From Caenorhabditis remanei (Eukaryota > Nematoda > Chromadorea > Rhabditida > Rhabditidae): a DNA stretch of 64,000 nucleotides. Shown here one piece after another: positions 33,217-45,069 of the stretch. The notes under the pieces were generated by a model that saw only the letters and a list, made by a program, of their open reading frames with translations, ran no database searches and was not told the DNA's origin. A program made the position numbers and the translations under genes. The stretch is taken from assembly GCF_010183535.1 (NCBI RefSeq), contig NC_071328.1, forward strand, positions 15,190,001-15,254,000, given 5' to 3'. How positions within the stretch are numbered: the stretch's first letter is position 1; the number at the start of each line of letters is the position of its first letter.

Positions 33217-33560
33217 CTGAAACAGGGAACAATTTTTGATAACTGTTATGAAAAACAAGAGTCAGAAAAAATGTCTCACGTCTTTGAAAACTGAAGACAT
33301 TAGCAAATGAGGGAATGCGACGAGAAGGGATTCGGAAGGTGCTAATGACGTCCGGACAGATGGTGTTCAGTGGGAAAAGGTGTGAACGTGGGAGGGACAC
33401 TAATTGTAGCTCGATAAATAGACAGTGGAGAGCTCTGGTGGATTAGATATAATCTGCAGATCGTATCGGGCTTGAAAACACATTGAGCTCTCAAGGAGAC
33501 AACATGAAAAGGAGAGAGAGTGCTAATGACGTCATAACGCCCGCGAGCAGAATGTGTAAC
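33217..33560 (-). promoter_or_regulatory. Shared F-box promoter block, gene 4
   Basis: Reading on the minus strand: TGACGTCATTAGCACTC (~33534), TATTTATCGAGC and the GACGTCATTAGCACCTTCC segment. The GATAAG site is altered to CCGATACGATC. Confidence 0.65.
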
Positions 33561-33865
33561 TGAAGAAGTGACAGTGGAGAAGGGCCCCTATAAGGCTGTC
33601 TGTCCCTTAGGAATCTGGACTGTAGGTTAATGTTGCTGGCTAGATTTCCAGAAAGAGACTTGACCACAATGTTATTTTGAAAATTGCACTTTTTTCGCTA
33701 AAAATCGCTGGTTGGGGGAGAATATATATAAAACCTCAAATTTGGGTAATTAAGTCTTCATTGAAAGATAAAAGATAAGCAATCGCCTCTGCTTTTTTAT
33801 TGGGCAGATGCGGAGCCAAACAGAAAATGTATGAGTGAAAGAAGGAATGATTCAAGATTGAAATT

Positions 33866-35088
33866 CTATGGATAATTCGGATAGGCAAGGCGAGAATCAG
33901 TAATCCCAATAGCACGACAATTACTGAAGACATGCGCTTCCCGTCCAGTTTTTTGTTGTCGGATGCGATAAACTTTAGTGTCTAATAGTCCAAATCTGAA
34001 AATGAGAGATTACATCAAAGCTACAGTATTCCAAATAGAACTTACTCCCACCCCATCTCTTTGGTCGGCAAAATTGTCGATGGTATCGTCTTCATAATAT
34101 CAGCCAAATATTTGGACCCGTAACATCGGTCAACACGAGGCAGCCGAGTCCCTAGCCAGTCACTCTCCACGAGACGCATCCTAGTTTGATCATGACCAAA
34201 TGTTAGACGGGCGTATTTCAACTGAGAACATCCGTAAATCCATTCGTAGATGAATTGCTTCACGAGACTACCTTCGCGGCATTCATCAAGTATGAGATGT
34301 TTGCAATTAATGAAGAATGTGGTTAAGTGCCACGTGGTCACCCATTCCGCATTTTTAATTGTTAGCTTATCGACACTGAACTTTGGGGTCAAAGGCATGT
34401 TCTCATACTCAAATCCTGGAGTCATTGGACAATCCAGGTGGATTTCGGAGAAGCCTTCTCGACAAGTATCAAGAACAAATTCCATATCTTCCCCATTTTT
34501 TGATTTGATCTTCAAGCTGTGAACTTTCAGCTTTATAGACTGAATGTAATTAATGAATCCCGTCACAATTTCATGACGTCTCTCTTCGAAAACTAGACAA
34601 ATTGCAGGAATATTAAACACGTCCACCAACACCAAAAGAAGTCGTTTCACTTTTTTTTCGAACCAGTTCCCTGAGCTCGCTTCAACGCTGCTCAAAACTG
34701 TCCAGGTGGCTCCAAAAATGGGTCGGACGTCTATCAGATGTTCCCTGTGCATGGTTTTCAGGGAGAACGCAAAGGTTTTCTTAAAATGGAAAGTCACTGA
34801 GAACTTTAGTCTGTCGTTGTAGAACTTGATAGCATATTTTGCTTTGCTCGAGCATATCGATATGTAGAATCTGAAAACGGTCTAGTTTATTAGTTTTAAA
34901 GTTGATAACTTTTTATTAGTTTCGTCTACTATGCGAATTTAAGCATTAGAGTTACGTTGACCAAACTACACTGACCAAACTACACAATAATGAAAAACTC
35001 ACCGTTCCTGAACGCCGATGCCGTTGAGAACTTTGAAAAGAGGCAATCTGGGTAGTCGGAGAAGTGGAAACGGTTTTGACAGGGACAT
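33866..35088 (-). CDS. F-box/FBA2 protein, array gene 5
   Basis: Exons 35003-35088, 34046-34870, 33866-33995 (346 residues, the longest array member). F-box SLSKPFPLLRLPRLPLF. FBA2 core AEWVTTWHLTTFFINCKHL. After the core it has an extra ~25 residues (containing RLVESDWLGTRLPRVDR) not found in other genes except 6. The C-terminus is extended to RLAYPNYP instead of ending at TDSLQ. Intact frame. Confidence 0.92.
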
Positions 35089-35430
35089 CTGAAACAGGGA
35101 ACAATGATTTGAATGAGTTATATAAACAGGAGTCAGAAAAAGTGTATCACGTCCTGAAGACGTTAGCAAATGATGGAATGCGACAAGGAGGGATTCGGAA
35201 GGTGCTAATGACGTCCGGACAGATGGTGTGCAAGGACAGAAGACGGGCCGTGGAAGAGACACTAATTGTAGCTCGATAAATAGACAGTGGAGAGCTCTGG
35301 TGGATTAGATATAATCTGCAGATCGTATCGGGCTTGAAAACACATTGAGGTCTCAAGGAGACAACGTGAAAAAAGAGATAATGACGTCATAACGCCCACG
35401 AGCTGACTGTGTAGCTGAAGACGTGACGGT
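35089..35430 (-). promoter_or_regulatory. Shared F-box promoter block, gene 5
   Basis: Minus strand: TGACGTCATTATC (~35390), TATTTATCGAGC, GACGTCATTAGCACCTTCC; the GATAAG site is altered as in gene 4. Confidence 0.65.
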
Positions 35431-35715
35431 GGAGAAGGGCCCTATAAGATAATGGCTGTCTGTCCCTTAGGAATCTGGACTGTAGGCTAATGTTGTTGAC
35501 TAGACTTCCAGAAAGAAAGTTTATCACACATTTATTTGCTAGTTGGGCGTAAATTCTCTATCTGGGTGATGCCAAACTGACCAAAATATATAAAACCTCA
35601 AATTTGGGTAATTAAGTCTTCATTGAAAGATAAAAGATGGCGGAGCCAGACAGAAAATGAGTGGGTGAAAGAATTAAAATAAAACATATGGAAAGAATGA
35701 CTCAAGATTGAAATT

Positions 35716-36929
35716 CTATGGATAATTCGGATAGGCGAGGGGAGAATCAGTAATCCCAATAGTACGATGATCACTAAAGACATTGGCTTCCCGTCCAGTG
35801 TTTTGTTGTCGGATGCGATAAACTTTAGTGTCTAATAGTCCAAATCTGAAAATGAGAAATTGCACCAAAGCTACAGTATTCCAAAATAGAACTTACTCCC
35901 ACCCCATTTCTTTGGTCGGCAAAATTGTCGATGGTATCGTCTTCATAATATCAGCCAAATATTTGGACCCGTAACATCGGTCAACACGAGGCAGCCGAGT
36001 CCCTAGCCAGTCACTCTCCACGAGACGCATTTTAGTTTGATCATGACCAAATGTTAGACGGGCGTATTTCAATTGAGAACATCCGTAAATCCATTCGTAG
36101 ATTAATTGTAGATTAGTTAGCTTATCGACACTAAACTTTGGGAATAGCGACTTGTTCAGATACTTAAATCTTGTAGTCCCTGGACAATCCAGGTGGATTT
36201 CGGAGAAGCCTTCTCTACAATTATCAAGAACAAATTCCATATCTTCAGCTTTTTTTGACTCGATCTTCAAACTTTGGATTTTCAGTTTTATAGACTGAAT
36301 GTAATTAATGAATCCTGACACAAAGTCATGACATGCCCTTTCGAAAACTAGATGAATTTTAGGAGTGTTAAACACGTCCACCAAAAACACGAGAAGTAGT
36401 TTCACATTTGTCGGTGCTTTAACGCGGCCCAAAACTGTCCACATTGACATAAAAATGGGTTGGACGTTTATCAAAAATGTGCTTGTAGTGGTTTTTAAGG
36501 AAAGCATTAAGATATCCTTAAAATGGAAAGTCACTGAGAACTTATGTCTTTCGTTGTAAAACTTGAGAGCATATTTTGCTTTGCTCGAGCATATTGAGAT
36601 GTAGAATCTGAAAATGGTCTAGTTTATTAGTTTTAAAGTTGATAACTTCTTATTAGTTCCGTCTACTATGCGAATTTAAGCATTAGAGTTACGTTGACCA
36701 AACTACATTGAACAATTTTCATGCGCTTTAGCTTTTTTCAAATAGTGTATCTCAAAAATGGGCGGAGCTAGCGCTAATCTACAAAACTATGACTACACTG
36801 ACCAAACTACACTGAAAAAACTACACAATAATGAAAAACTCACCGTTCCTGAACGCCGATGCCGTTGAAAACTTTGAAAAGAGGCAATCTGGGTAGACGG
36901 AGAAGTGGAAACGGTTTTTACAAGGACAT
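35716..36929 (-). pseudogene. F-box/FBA2 array gene 6, pseudogene
   Basis: Exons 36844-36929, 35897-36607, 35716-35845, all with good splice sites. Codon 4 is TAA (36918-36920), where every other array gene has TCA: the codon is one base away. No in-frame ATG follows in exon 1. Exon 2 has also lost 96 nt (32 codons) against gene 5, removing the AEWVTTWHLT...NCKHL core of FBA2 in frame. The 3' part of exon 2 is nearly identical to gene 5, including its unusual ~25-residue insert. A recent duplicate or conversion product that cannot make the normal protein. Confidence 0.88.
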
Positions 36930-37270
36930 CTGAAACAGGGAACAATTATAGATGTAAAAAACAAGAGTCAGAAAAAGTGTCACTGCCTGAAGAATGAAGA
37001 CGTTGGCAAATGAGGGAATGCGACGAGTCGAGGGATTCGGAAGGTGCTAATAGCGTCCGGACAGATGGTGTGCAGTGACAGAGAATGTGCCCGTGGGAGG
37101 GACACTTTTTGAGGCTCGATAAATAGACAGTGGACAGCTCTGATGGAGTGGAGTGGTCAGAAGGTCTTATCGTGTAAGAAAATACGTTTGCTGAGGTCTC
37201 AAGGAGACAACGTGAAAATAAGGGAGTGCCAATGACGTCATAATCCCACGAGCAGAATGTGTAGCTAAAG
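36930..37270 (-). promoter_or_regulatory. Shared F-box promoter block, gene 6
   Basis: The block is complete although the gene is broken: minus strand TGACGTCATTGGC (~37235), ACACGATAAGACC (~37170), CTGTCTATTTATCGAGCC, GCTATTAGCACCTTCC. Confidence 0.65.
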
Positions 37271-37577
37271 ACGTAACGGTGGAGAAAGGTCTTGTATGAT
37301 AATGGTCGTCTGTCTGTCAGGAAACCGTTTGTACGTCAGAAATGCTCTAGTTGGGTGCCCTGTCCCAAACTGACCAAAATATATAGAACCTCAAAATAAA
37401 CATTTATTGAAAGATAGAAGATTAGCTCTTACCTCTGCTTTTATATTGGACAGAAGCGGAGCCAAACAGAAAATGTGTGGGTGAAAGAATTAAAATAAAA
37501 CAGATAGAAAAAATGAATCAAGACTGAATGCTTATGAATCATTTGGATGGGAGTACATCGAGTGAATTCGCAAAGTT

Positions 37578-38816
37578 TCATTTGAAACAAATTATTGCAG
37601 GATCAGTAATCACGATATAATTTCGATCACTATAAACATTGGCTTCCCGTCCAGTTTTTTGTTGTTTGATGCGATAAACTGTATTGTTGATTGTTCTAAA
37701 TCTGAAAATAAGAAATTGCACCAAAGCTACAGTATCCCAAAGAGAACTTACTCCCGCCCCATCTCTTCGACCGGTACAACTGTCGATGGTATCCCTCTCA
37801 TAATATCTGCCAAGGAGAAGTCAACGTTACTAAATGTGAGACAGGCGTGGTTCAGTTGAGAATATCCGTATTTCCATTCTTGAATGAATTGCTTAACGTT
37901 AATATTTCTTGGGTTGCATCTATCAAGTTTGACATATTTGCAATTCATGAATAACTTGGTTAAGTGCCTTGTGGTCACCCATCCCGCATAGTTGATTTCT
38001 AGCACATCGAGATTGAACTTTGGAAGCAAGGGCTTATTCAGATACTCGAATAATGTAGTCATTGGACAATTTAGGTGGAGTTCAGAAAAGCCCTCTCTAC
38101 AATTGTCCAGAATAAATTCCACATCTTTTTCGTTATTTGACTTAATCTTCAAACGATGAATGTTCAGTTTCACAGACTGAATGAAGTTAATAAATCCTGA
38201 CACAAAGTCATGAGGTCTCTCTTCGAAATTCAGAGAAATTGCAGGAGTATTAAACACGTCCACCAAAAACATGAGAAGTCGTTTCACATTTGTCGGGGCT
38301 TCAGCGTAAACGCTGCTCAAAAATGTCCACATTGATCCGAAAATGGGAATGTGAGTTTGGAAGTCTATCCAAAATTTATGGTGACCGGTTTTCAGGGAAA
38401 ACGCAAAAGTATCCGTGAAATTAAAATTTACTGAGAACTTCTGTCTTTCGTTGTAGAACTTGATGGCATATTTTGCTTTGCTTGAGCATATTGAGAGGTA
38501 GAATCTGAAAACGGTCTGGGCTATCAGTTTTAAAGTTAATAACTTCTTACTAGCTCCACCCACTATGCGACTTTAAACATTATAGTTACACTAACCAAAC
38601 TACATTGAACAATTTTTATGCGTTTTAGCTTTTTTCAAATAGTGTATCTCAAAAATGGGCGGAGCTAGCGCTAATCTACAAACACTGACCAAACTAAACT
38701 GACCAAACTACACAATAATGAAAAACTCACCGTTCCTGAACGCCGATGTCGTTGAAAACTTTGAAAAGAGGTAATCTCGGTAGACGGAGAAGTGGAAACG
38801 GTTTTGACTGGGACAT
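37578..38816 (-). CDS. F-box/FBA2 protein, array gene 7
   Basis: Exons 38731-38816, 37752-38504, 37578-37701 (320 residues). F-box SQSKPFPLLRLPRLPLF. FBA2 core AGWVTTRHLTKLFMNCKYV and QFIQEWKYG; shares LDRCNPRNINVKQFIQ with gene 2. Against its paralogues the last exon lacks 2 nt just before the usual CTGCAATAA stop, so the end reads TDPAIICFK. The protein is otherwise intact and the change is only at the very C-terminus. Confidence 0.9.
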
Positions 38817-38989
38817 CTGAAACAGGGAACAATTATTGATATTGGCAGAGCAATTTCGTTACAACTGCGCCCCGCCGCAAACGAGACAGTATCGGCGAAA
38901 GACGCAGAGTTTTTCCTGGCGCGAAACAGATTTTCACCATTTTTGATCTGTTTTCACAGGTTTTAATTAAAAATTTGCAAAAAAAAAGT

Positions 38990-39245
38990 GTCACTGTCTG
39001 AATGAAGACGTTAGCAAATGATGAAATGCGAGGAGGGATTCGGAAGGTGCTAATAGCGTCCGGACAGATGGTGTGCAGTGACCGAAGACGGGCTCAATAA
39101 ATAGACAGTGGACAGCTCTGGTGGAGTACTTGTGAGGGACCGTGGGAGAGACACTATTTGAGGTAGTGACTTCGATCAACAGACAGTGGACTGCTCTGGT
39201 GGGTTAGTATCTGCAGATCTTATCGTGTTAGAAAATACAACGATT
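38990..39245 (-). promoter_or_regulatory. Shared F-box promoter block, gene 7 (rearranged)
   Basis: The ACAGTGGACAGCTCTGGTGG segment occurs twice (~39102 and ~39183), and the TGACGTCA part is missing. The GATAAG site (ACACGATAAGATC) remains near 39222. 38840-38980 is an unrelated insertion with GCGCCCCGCCGCAAACGAGA. Confidence 0.6.
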
Positions 39246-39487
39246 GAGATCACTCGAACAAATCTTTCAAGCAGATGTAGCTCTTTGGCAGTGTATGTCT
39301 TCGTCAGCGTATGTTTCAGTCAGTGTAACTCTAGGCTCCTCAGGACTTGAGTGGGAGGCGGAAAGCCGCCCAACGTATGTCAGGAATCCGGATTTCGATA
39401 TGTGTGGATTATCTTGTTTGCTAAACTTCGAGAAATAAGCTTTATTACACATTTATTTGCAAAACTTCAATGAAAAAATGCTCATTA

Positions 39488-40579
39488 TTACAAAGAATCA
39501 GTGATCACAAAAGAATTATAATAACTATGAACATAGGCTACCCGTCCAGATTTTTGTTGTTGGATGCGATAAACTGTATTGATGGATCGTCTGAAAATGA
39601 GAGAGGAACAAATTTACAGTACTCCAAATAAAACTTACCCCCGCCCCAACTCTTCGGTCGGCACAACAGTCGATGGTATCCCTCTCATAATATCAGCCAT
39701 GGAGAGGTCAACTTTGAATGTCAGCCAAGCGTGTTTCAACTGAGATGGCCCATTCATCCATTTTTTGATGAATTGATTGACTTTGATATGGCCTGTCGAA
39801 CAATTGTGAAGTACGAGATGTTTGCAATTGATGAATAAATTAGTTAGCTGCCCCGTGGTCACCCATTCCGCATAGTCCATTGTTAGCTTGTCTAGGTTGA
39901 ACTTTGAGATCAAAGACTTGTTCAGATACTTGAATCTTGTAGTCACTGGGCATTCCAGATAAACTTCAGGCGTGTTTCTACAATTATCCAGAACAAATTC
40001 CACAATTTCATCTTCCCCTTTTTTAGACATGATGTCCAAACGTTGTATGTTCAGCTTCTGTGAATGAATGTAGTTAATGAATCCTGTCACAATTTCATGA
40101 CGTCTCTTTTCGAAATTCAGACAAATTGCAGGAGTATTAAACACGTCCACCAAAAACAAAAGAAGCCGTTTCGCGTTATTTTCAGATGGGGGCTTTGAGC
40201 TTGTCTCAATGCTGCTCAAAAATCGCCAGAGTGATCTAAAAATAGCAGTGTGAGTTTTGGCGTTTATCTGGAATTCATCGTCAGAATTGGCGGTGCTCAT
40301 GTAAAACGTAAAGTTGTTTGTAAAATGAAAAGCCACAAAGAACTTCTGTCTACTGGGGTAGAACTTGATGGCATATTTTGCTTTGCTCGAGCATATTGAG
40401 AGGTAGAATCTGAAAATGGTCTCAGTCATCAGTTTTAAAGTTGATAACTAGTTCAAATCAACAAAACTATGCCAATTACGAAAAAAAACTCACTGTTCCT
40501 GAAGACCGATGCAGTCGAAAACTTTGAAAAGAGGCAATCTGGGTAGACGGAGAAGTGGAAACGGTTTTGACAAGGACAT
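39488..40579 (-). CDS. F-box/FBA2 protein, array gene 8
   Basis: Exons 40494-40579, 39639-40409, 39488-39590 (319 residues). F-box SLSKPFPLLRLPRLPLF with DCIGLQEQ. FBA2 core AEWVTTGQLTNLFINCKHL and QFIKKWMNG. Last exon VYRIQQQKSGRVAYV...TDSL. Intact; presumed SCF adaptor. Confidence 0.92.
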
Positions 40580-40900
40580 CTGAAACAGGGAACAATAATT
40601 TGAAATTATTATAAAAACAAGAGTCAGAAAAAGTGCTACTGTCTGAAGAATGAAGACGTTAGCAAATGAGGGAATGCGACGAGGAGGGATTCGGAAGGTG
40701 CTAATGACGTCTGGACAGATGGTGTACAGTGACAGAAGACGGAATCGATAAATGGACAGTGGACAGCTCTGATAGAGTAGAGTGGTGAGCAGGCTTTTAT
40801 CGTGTTAGAAAATACATAGACGCCTCAAGGAGACAACATGAAAAAAAGAGACTGCTAATGACGTCATAATTCCCCCGAGCAGAATGTGTAGCTGAAGACG
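40580..40900 (-). promoter_or_regulatory. Shared F-box promoter block, gene 8
   Basis: Minus strand: TGACGTCATTAGCAG (~40865), ACACGATAAAAGCC (altered GATA site), TGTCCATTTATCGATTCC, GACGTCATTAGCACCTTCC, TTTCAG|ATG. Confidence 0.65.
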
Positions 40901-41210
40901 TGACAGTGAAGAAAGGTCTTATACGATAATGGCCGTCTGTCCGTCAGGAATCTGTTTGTCCGTCAGAAATGCTCTAGTTGGGTGCCCTGTCCCAAACTGA
41001 TCAAAATATATAGAACCTCAAATTTGGATAATTAAACCTTCATTGAAAAAGAAGTGATAAGCTCTTGCCTATACTTTTATACTGGGCAGAGGCGGACCCA
41101 GACAGAAAATGTGAGAGTGACAGACTTCAATTAAAACATATGAACATATGATTCAAGGCAGAAAGCATATGAGTCATTGGGATGCGAATTTATATTGAAA
41201 CCAATTCCCA

Positions 41211-42399
41211 TTATTGCAAAGAATCCGTGATCAAAATAGTACGATCATACTGAATAACATAGGCTCGAGCTCCAGTTTTTCGTTGCTTGATGCGAATCGC
41301 TCTTCTGGCGTATCGTCTGAAAATCACATGATGAAACTGAACTACCGTAATCCAAATAAAACTCACGCCCACCGCGTGCCTCTAGTCGACACACGTTTTG
41401 ATCGTATTCCCTCCAGTACGTTAATCAAGTGAGGATCTACAAATGTCAATGCCAGACAAGCGTATTTCAACGGAGAAGACCCCTTTCTCCATTCTTTGAG
41501 GAATAGGTCTACTTTGATATAGTCTGTCGAAAGATTGTCAAGTACTAGTCGTTTGCAATTAATGAATAATATAGTTAAGTGGTATGTGGTCACCCATTCT
41601 GCATGGACAATTGTCACCTTATTGAGGCTGGGCTTTGAGGATTTGTTTAGATACTTGATTCCTGGAATCGTTGGACAATCTAGGTAGATTTTAGATGAAA
41701 CATCTCTATAATTGTCCAAAATATGTTCCACATCTTCTTCTTTTATTCCCTTGATATTCAAACTATTGATCTTCAGCTTCAGAGAATGAATGTAGTTAAT
41801 GAATCCGGTCACAAAGTCATGACGTGTCACTTCGAAACCTAGACAAATTGTAGGAGTATTGAACACGTCCAACAAAAACAACAGAAGTCGTTTCACATTT
41901 TTTTCGAGCGGAGTCCCTGAGACGTCAACGCTGCTCAAAAATCGCCAGATTGACCCAAAAATAACAGTGTCTGTTTGAACGTGTATCTGGAATTTATCGT
42001 CAGAATTCTCGGCTTTCAGGAAAAACGTAAAGTTATTCGTAAAATAAAAAGTCACTGAGAACTTCCGTATACTGGTGTAGAACTTGATAGAATATTTTGC
42101 TTTGCTCGAGCATATTGAGAGGTAGAATCTGAAAAAAATCTGGGTTACACTGACCAAAGTACACTACATTAAACAATTTTTATGTTCCGTTGATATGCGC
42201 TATAGCTTTTTTCAAAGAGTGTATCTTAAATGTGGGCGGAGCTATCAAAATGTGGTCAACTGCTTAATTAGTTCTAATCTACAAAACTATAATAATTATG
42301 AAAAAAAAACTCACTGTTCCTGAACGCCCATGCAGTCAAAAACTTCAAGAAGAGGCAATCTGGGTAGACGTAAAAGTGGAAACGGTTTTGAGAAGGACA
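41211..42399 (-). CDS. F-box/FBA2 protein, array gene 9
   Basis: Exons 42314-42399, 41367-42128, 41211-41316 (317 residues). F-box SFSKPFPLLRLPRLPLLEVF with DCMGVQEQ; the upstream acceptor is GTTGCAG. FBA2 core AEWVTTYHLTILFINCKRL and LFLKEWRKG. The last exon (RYARRAIRIKQRKTGARAYV) resembles gene 1, with which it also shares the TRRTRW/TRGTRW junction. Intact. Confidence 0.92.
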
Positions 42400-42670
42400 T
42401 CTGCAACAGGGAACCATAATTTGAAATAGTTATAAGAACAAGAGTCTGGAAAACTGTCTCACGTCCTGAAGACTGAAGACGTTAGCAAATGAGGAAATAC
42501 AATGAGAAGGGATTCGGAAAGTGCTAATAGCGTCCGGACAGATGGTGTAGAGTGACAGGAGACGGGATCGATAAATAGACAGTGGCGAGCTCTGATGGAG
42601 TGGAGGTTAGCAGACCTTATCGTGTTAGAAAATGCAAAGGTCCCTTCTGTCAAGGAGACAATGGAAAAGA
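42400..42670 (-). promoter_or_regulatory. Shared F-box promoter block, gene 9
   Basis: Minus strand: ACACGATAAGGTCTGCTAAC (~42620), CTGTCTATTTATCGATCC, GCTATTAGCACTTTCC, GCTAACGTCTTCAG. The TGACGTCA end is lost, replaced after ~42670 by other DNA. Confidence 0.65.
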
Positions 42671-43313
42671 GGGATGACTACACTGTGTGCCTGACAATTA
42701 GAGAAAATCCTTGAGACCGTCAATGAGGGGCAAGGCTGTCAAAAAGGCCGTGGGCCGATTCTATATCTCAGTTCCCAGCCATGGAAAATTTTCGCTTCTT
42801 CAGGCGGCTTTGTAGAGGACCAAAAGATTAGTCGATGTACAAAAATTCAGCCCATTTGGTTTATCCGCGACTTCGGCGGCCCTAAAGGCCGAGGGCCGCC
42901 GCCGGCCGTGCGACAGCCTTGGTGAGGGGTCTTCACCAGAGTTGTATGAAAGTGAATATTTCTTATCCGGAAGTCGGGAGTCATGCAACTCGGGTTTATA
43001 TCGTCAAAGTGAGAGTCGTTATCAAAAGATTGTCAACTTCAAACATGAAATACCTTTGTCTGCTCCTTATTAACGATGTCTCCTCTATATGAGACCCTTC
43101 CAGACAACCGCTAAAAGAGGAGAAGGCCTCTGAATCCTCTAACCAAACAGATGGTGGTGACAGAAGGCGTGACGGTAAAGAGAGGGGAAGATGCCCTCAT
43201 AGACAAGCTCTCTTTGTGTCAACAACACAATTAATTGAATCACTTTGAGTACTAACAAAGTTTTGGTGAAATGCTTTTTGTTTATTACCACAGGAACCAT
43301 AAATAATACAGCC
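42671..43313. other. Intergenic between the array and G1, with a GC-rich MITE
   Basis: No gene seen. 42731-42921 is a ~190-bp element with ends CAAGGCTGTC/GACAGCCTTG and a GGCCGAGGGCCGCCGCCGGC-rich right side; TGAGGGG flanks it on both sides, a likely target duplication. Confidence 0.65.
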
Positions 43314-43655
43314 CATACTTGTCAACCGGGCCGAAACGGGCCGACACGGGCCGGCTCGTAACTCGCGTCAAAATGAATATTATGAGCTGAAAAATATACC
43401 AAAATGTAGATCTCGGCGAGTTCTATGATAATGTTAATGTGCCGCGGGCCGGGAAAAAGTGCCAAAAAACGCGAAAATGACCAAAAAAGTCATTCTAGCC
43501 CGGCCCGCGGCATATTAACAAATAGACATCCGGCCCGTAGTAGGTCACGGATATAGAACTCGTCGAGATCTACATTTTGGTATATTTTTCAGCTCATAAT
43601 ATTCATTTTGACGCGAGTTACGAGCCGGCCCGTTTCGGCCCGGTTGACAAGTATG
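43314..43655. mobile_element. GC-rich palindromic MITE, copy P3
   Basis: Terminal arms CATACTTGTCAACCGGGCC and GGCCCGGTTGACAAGTATG are perfect inverted repeats, and the arms pair almost to the centre. Flanked by ATACAGCC on both sides (43306-43313, 43656-43663), an exact 8-bp target duplication, hAT-like. Confidence 0.92.
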
Positions 43656-43736
43656 ATACAGCCTCAAACAAAATCACATGAAAGGTTCAACACATAGATT
43701 CCACTGACAATAAGATTTCACCAATTTAAAAACGAC

Positions 43737-44879
43737 TTATTCGTATGAATTCCCGCCAAAATCCGGCCAAACAAACATCCAGAAACGTTTTCGATCTTCA
43801 ACGCCGTTCCGTATAGTTGCTGTGATATTATCATTTGGTCGTTTGATATCGAAACCACCACAAATTTTTTTCTTAGTATTTTTTTTACTGAAAAATATAT
43901 TGTTAGAATTATTTCTCTTGGAATGACATCACTGCTAATCAACACTCACTCGATATGATAAATCCTTTCTACATCATCTCCTCGTTTAATGAACTTCACA
44001 CCATCCAATAAAATTCGATAATCAATTGAATTATCAACAACAACACAAAAATCTTTCAATTTAGAACACGCTCCTGTCATCCAGTGCTTCAAGAATACAT
44101 TGAAGTCTTGGCTCGTCAATGTCGCGCTTCCCATTATAACTGACTTGCAGTTCATTGCCAATAAATCTTCCTGCTTAATCCAGAAACTATATTGAATGCA
44201 AATATCGTCAAGGTGGAAAACCGGTGGGTTAGCAGGACGATAGTTTTGAGATGGTTTCGCAGAAAGTGAAAGATACCCAGTGCATTTCAAGTTTCCAAGC
44301 ATATAGTTGAGATCTTCATCGAGAGTTTTTCCATGATCATAGTATTCTAAGTATTCTATCGACTTTTGAGTATCTACAGTCCACTCACTCAACCGCCTAC
44401 AGTCACCCGCCTCTTTACCTCCAATCCTGATTTGATAGATATCTCGATTGAATATTTCACGTGCGTAGTTTCCAATTTCAATTAATCCAGTCAAACGATC
44501 CGCCCAGTACGTGACCAGGGATTCTTCATCCATTTTATATTGAACGCCTCGAAATTGTCCGCTCGATAATGTTGGCAATGGGGAGCCCCTAATCGCCTGA
44601 ATATCTCCCGCTTCCCAAATCTCAGTATATTTGTTAGCCAGAATAGCAGAGTTACAATACATAAGTTGGAGTTGGGTATCTTTAGAAGGTCCCTTATAGG
44701 AAATCGCAATGCGTTTCGATCTTTGGGAGCACAAAGAGAGAATTATTCTGAAAAATAAAACGAAGTTAGTGGCGGATATCGAACTAAGAGTTCACTTACA
44801 TTCCATGTGGTCCAAAATTGTCTAGAACTTCTTTAAGGGGTACATAGGGAAGAGAGAATAAAGGGAATGGAGTAGTCAT
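43737..44879 (-). CDS. F-box/FBA2 protein G1
   Basis: Exons 44800-44879, 43950-44747, 43737-43887 (342 residues). F-box: MTTPFPLFSLPYVPLKEVLD, then IIILSLCSQRSKRIA. FBA2: FWIKQEDLLAMNCKSVI and DFNVFLKHWMTG, the most canonical FBA2 core in the window. The last exon ends with CGGFDIKRPNDNITATIRNG and WMFVW, the usual fbxb-type C-terminus. Not a member of the array by sequence. It lies between two copies of the GC-rich palindromic MITE (P3 and P4). Confidence 0.92.
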
Positions 44880-45069
44880 TGGGTAATACTGAATGAATAG
44901 ATAGAAGAGAGACTGGCCAACAGATTGTGAGGGATTACCTGCAGATGGGAATGTTAAAGTGCTAATTGGCCTGGGTCTGCGTTCTGTGTATTTAGAATGG
45001 ACTGGCAGGTCTGCTTTCTCTTATTTGACTAGTCAGTCATTTCTACATACAAAAAAGGCAGACCTAGAC

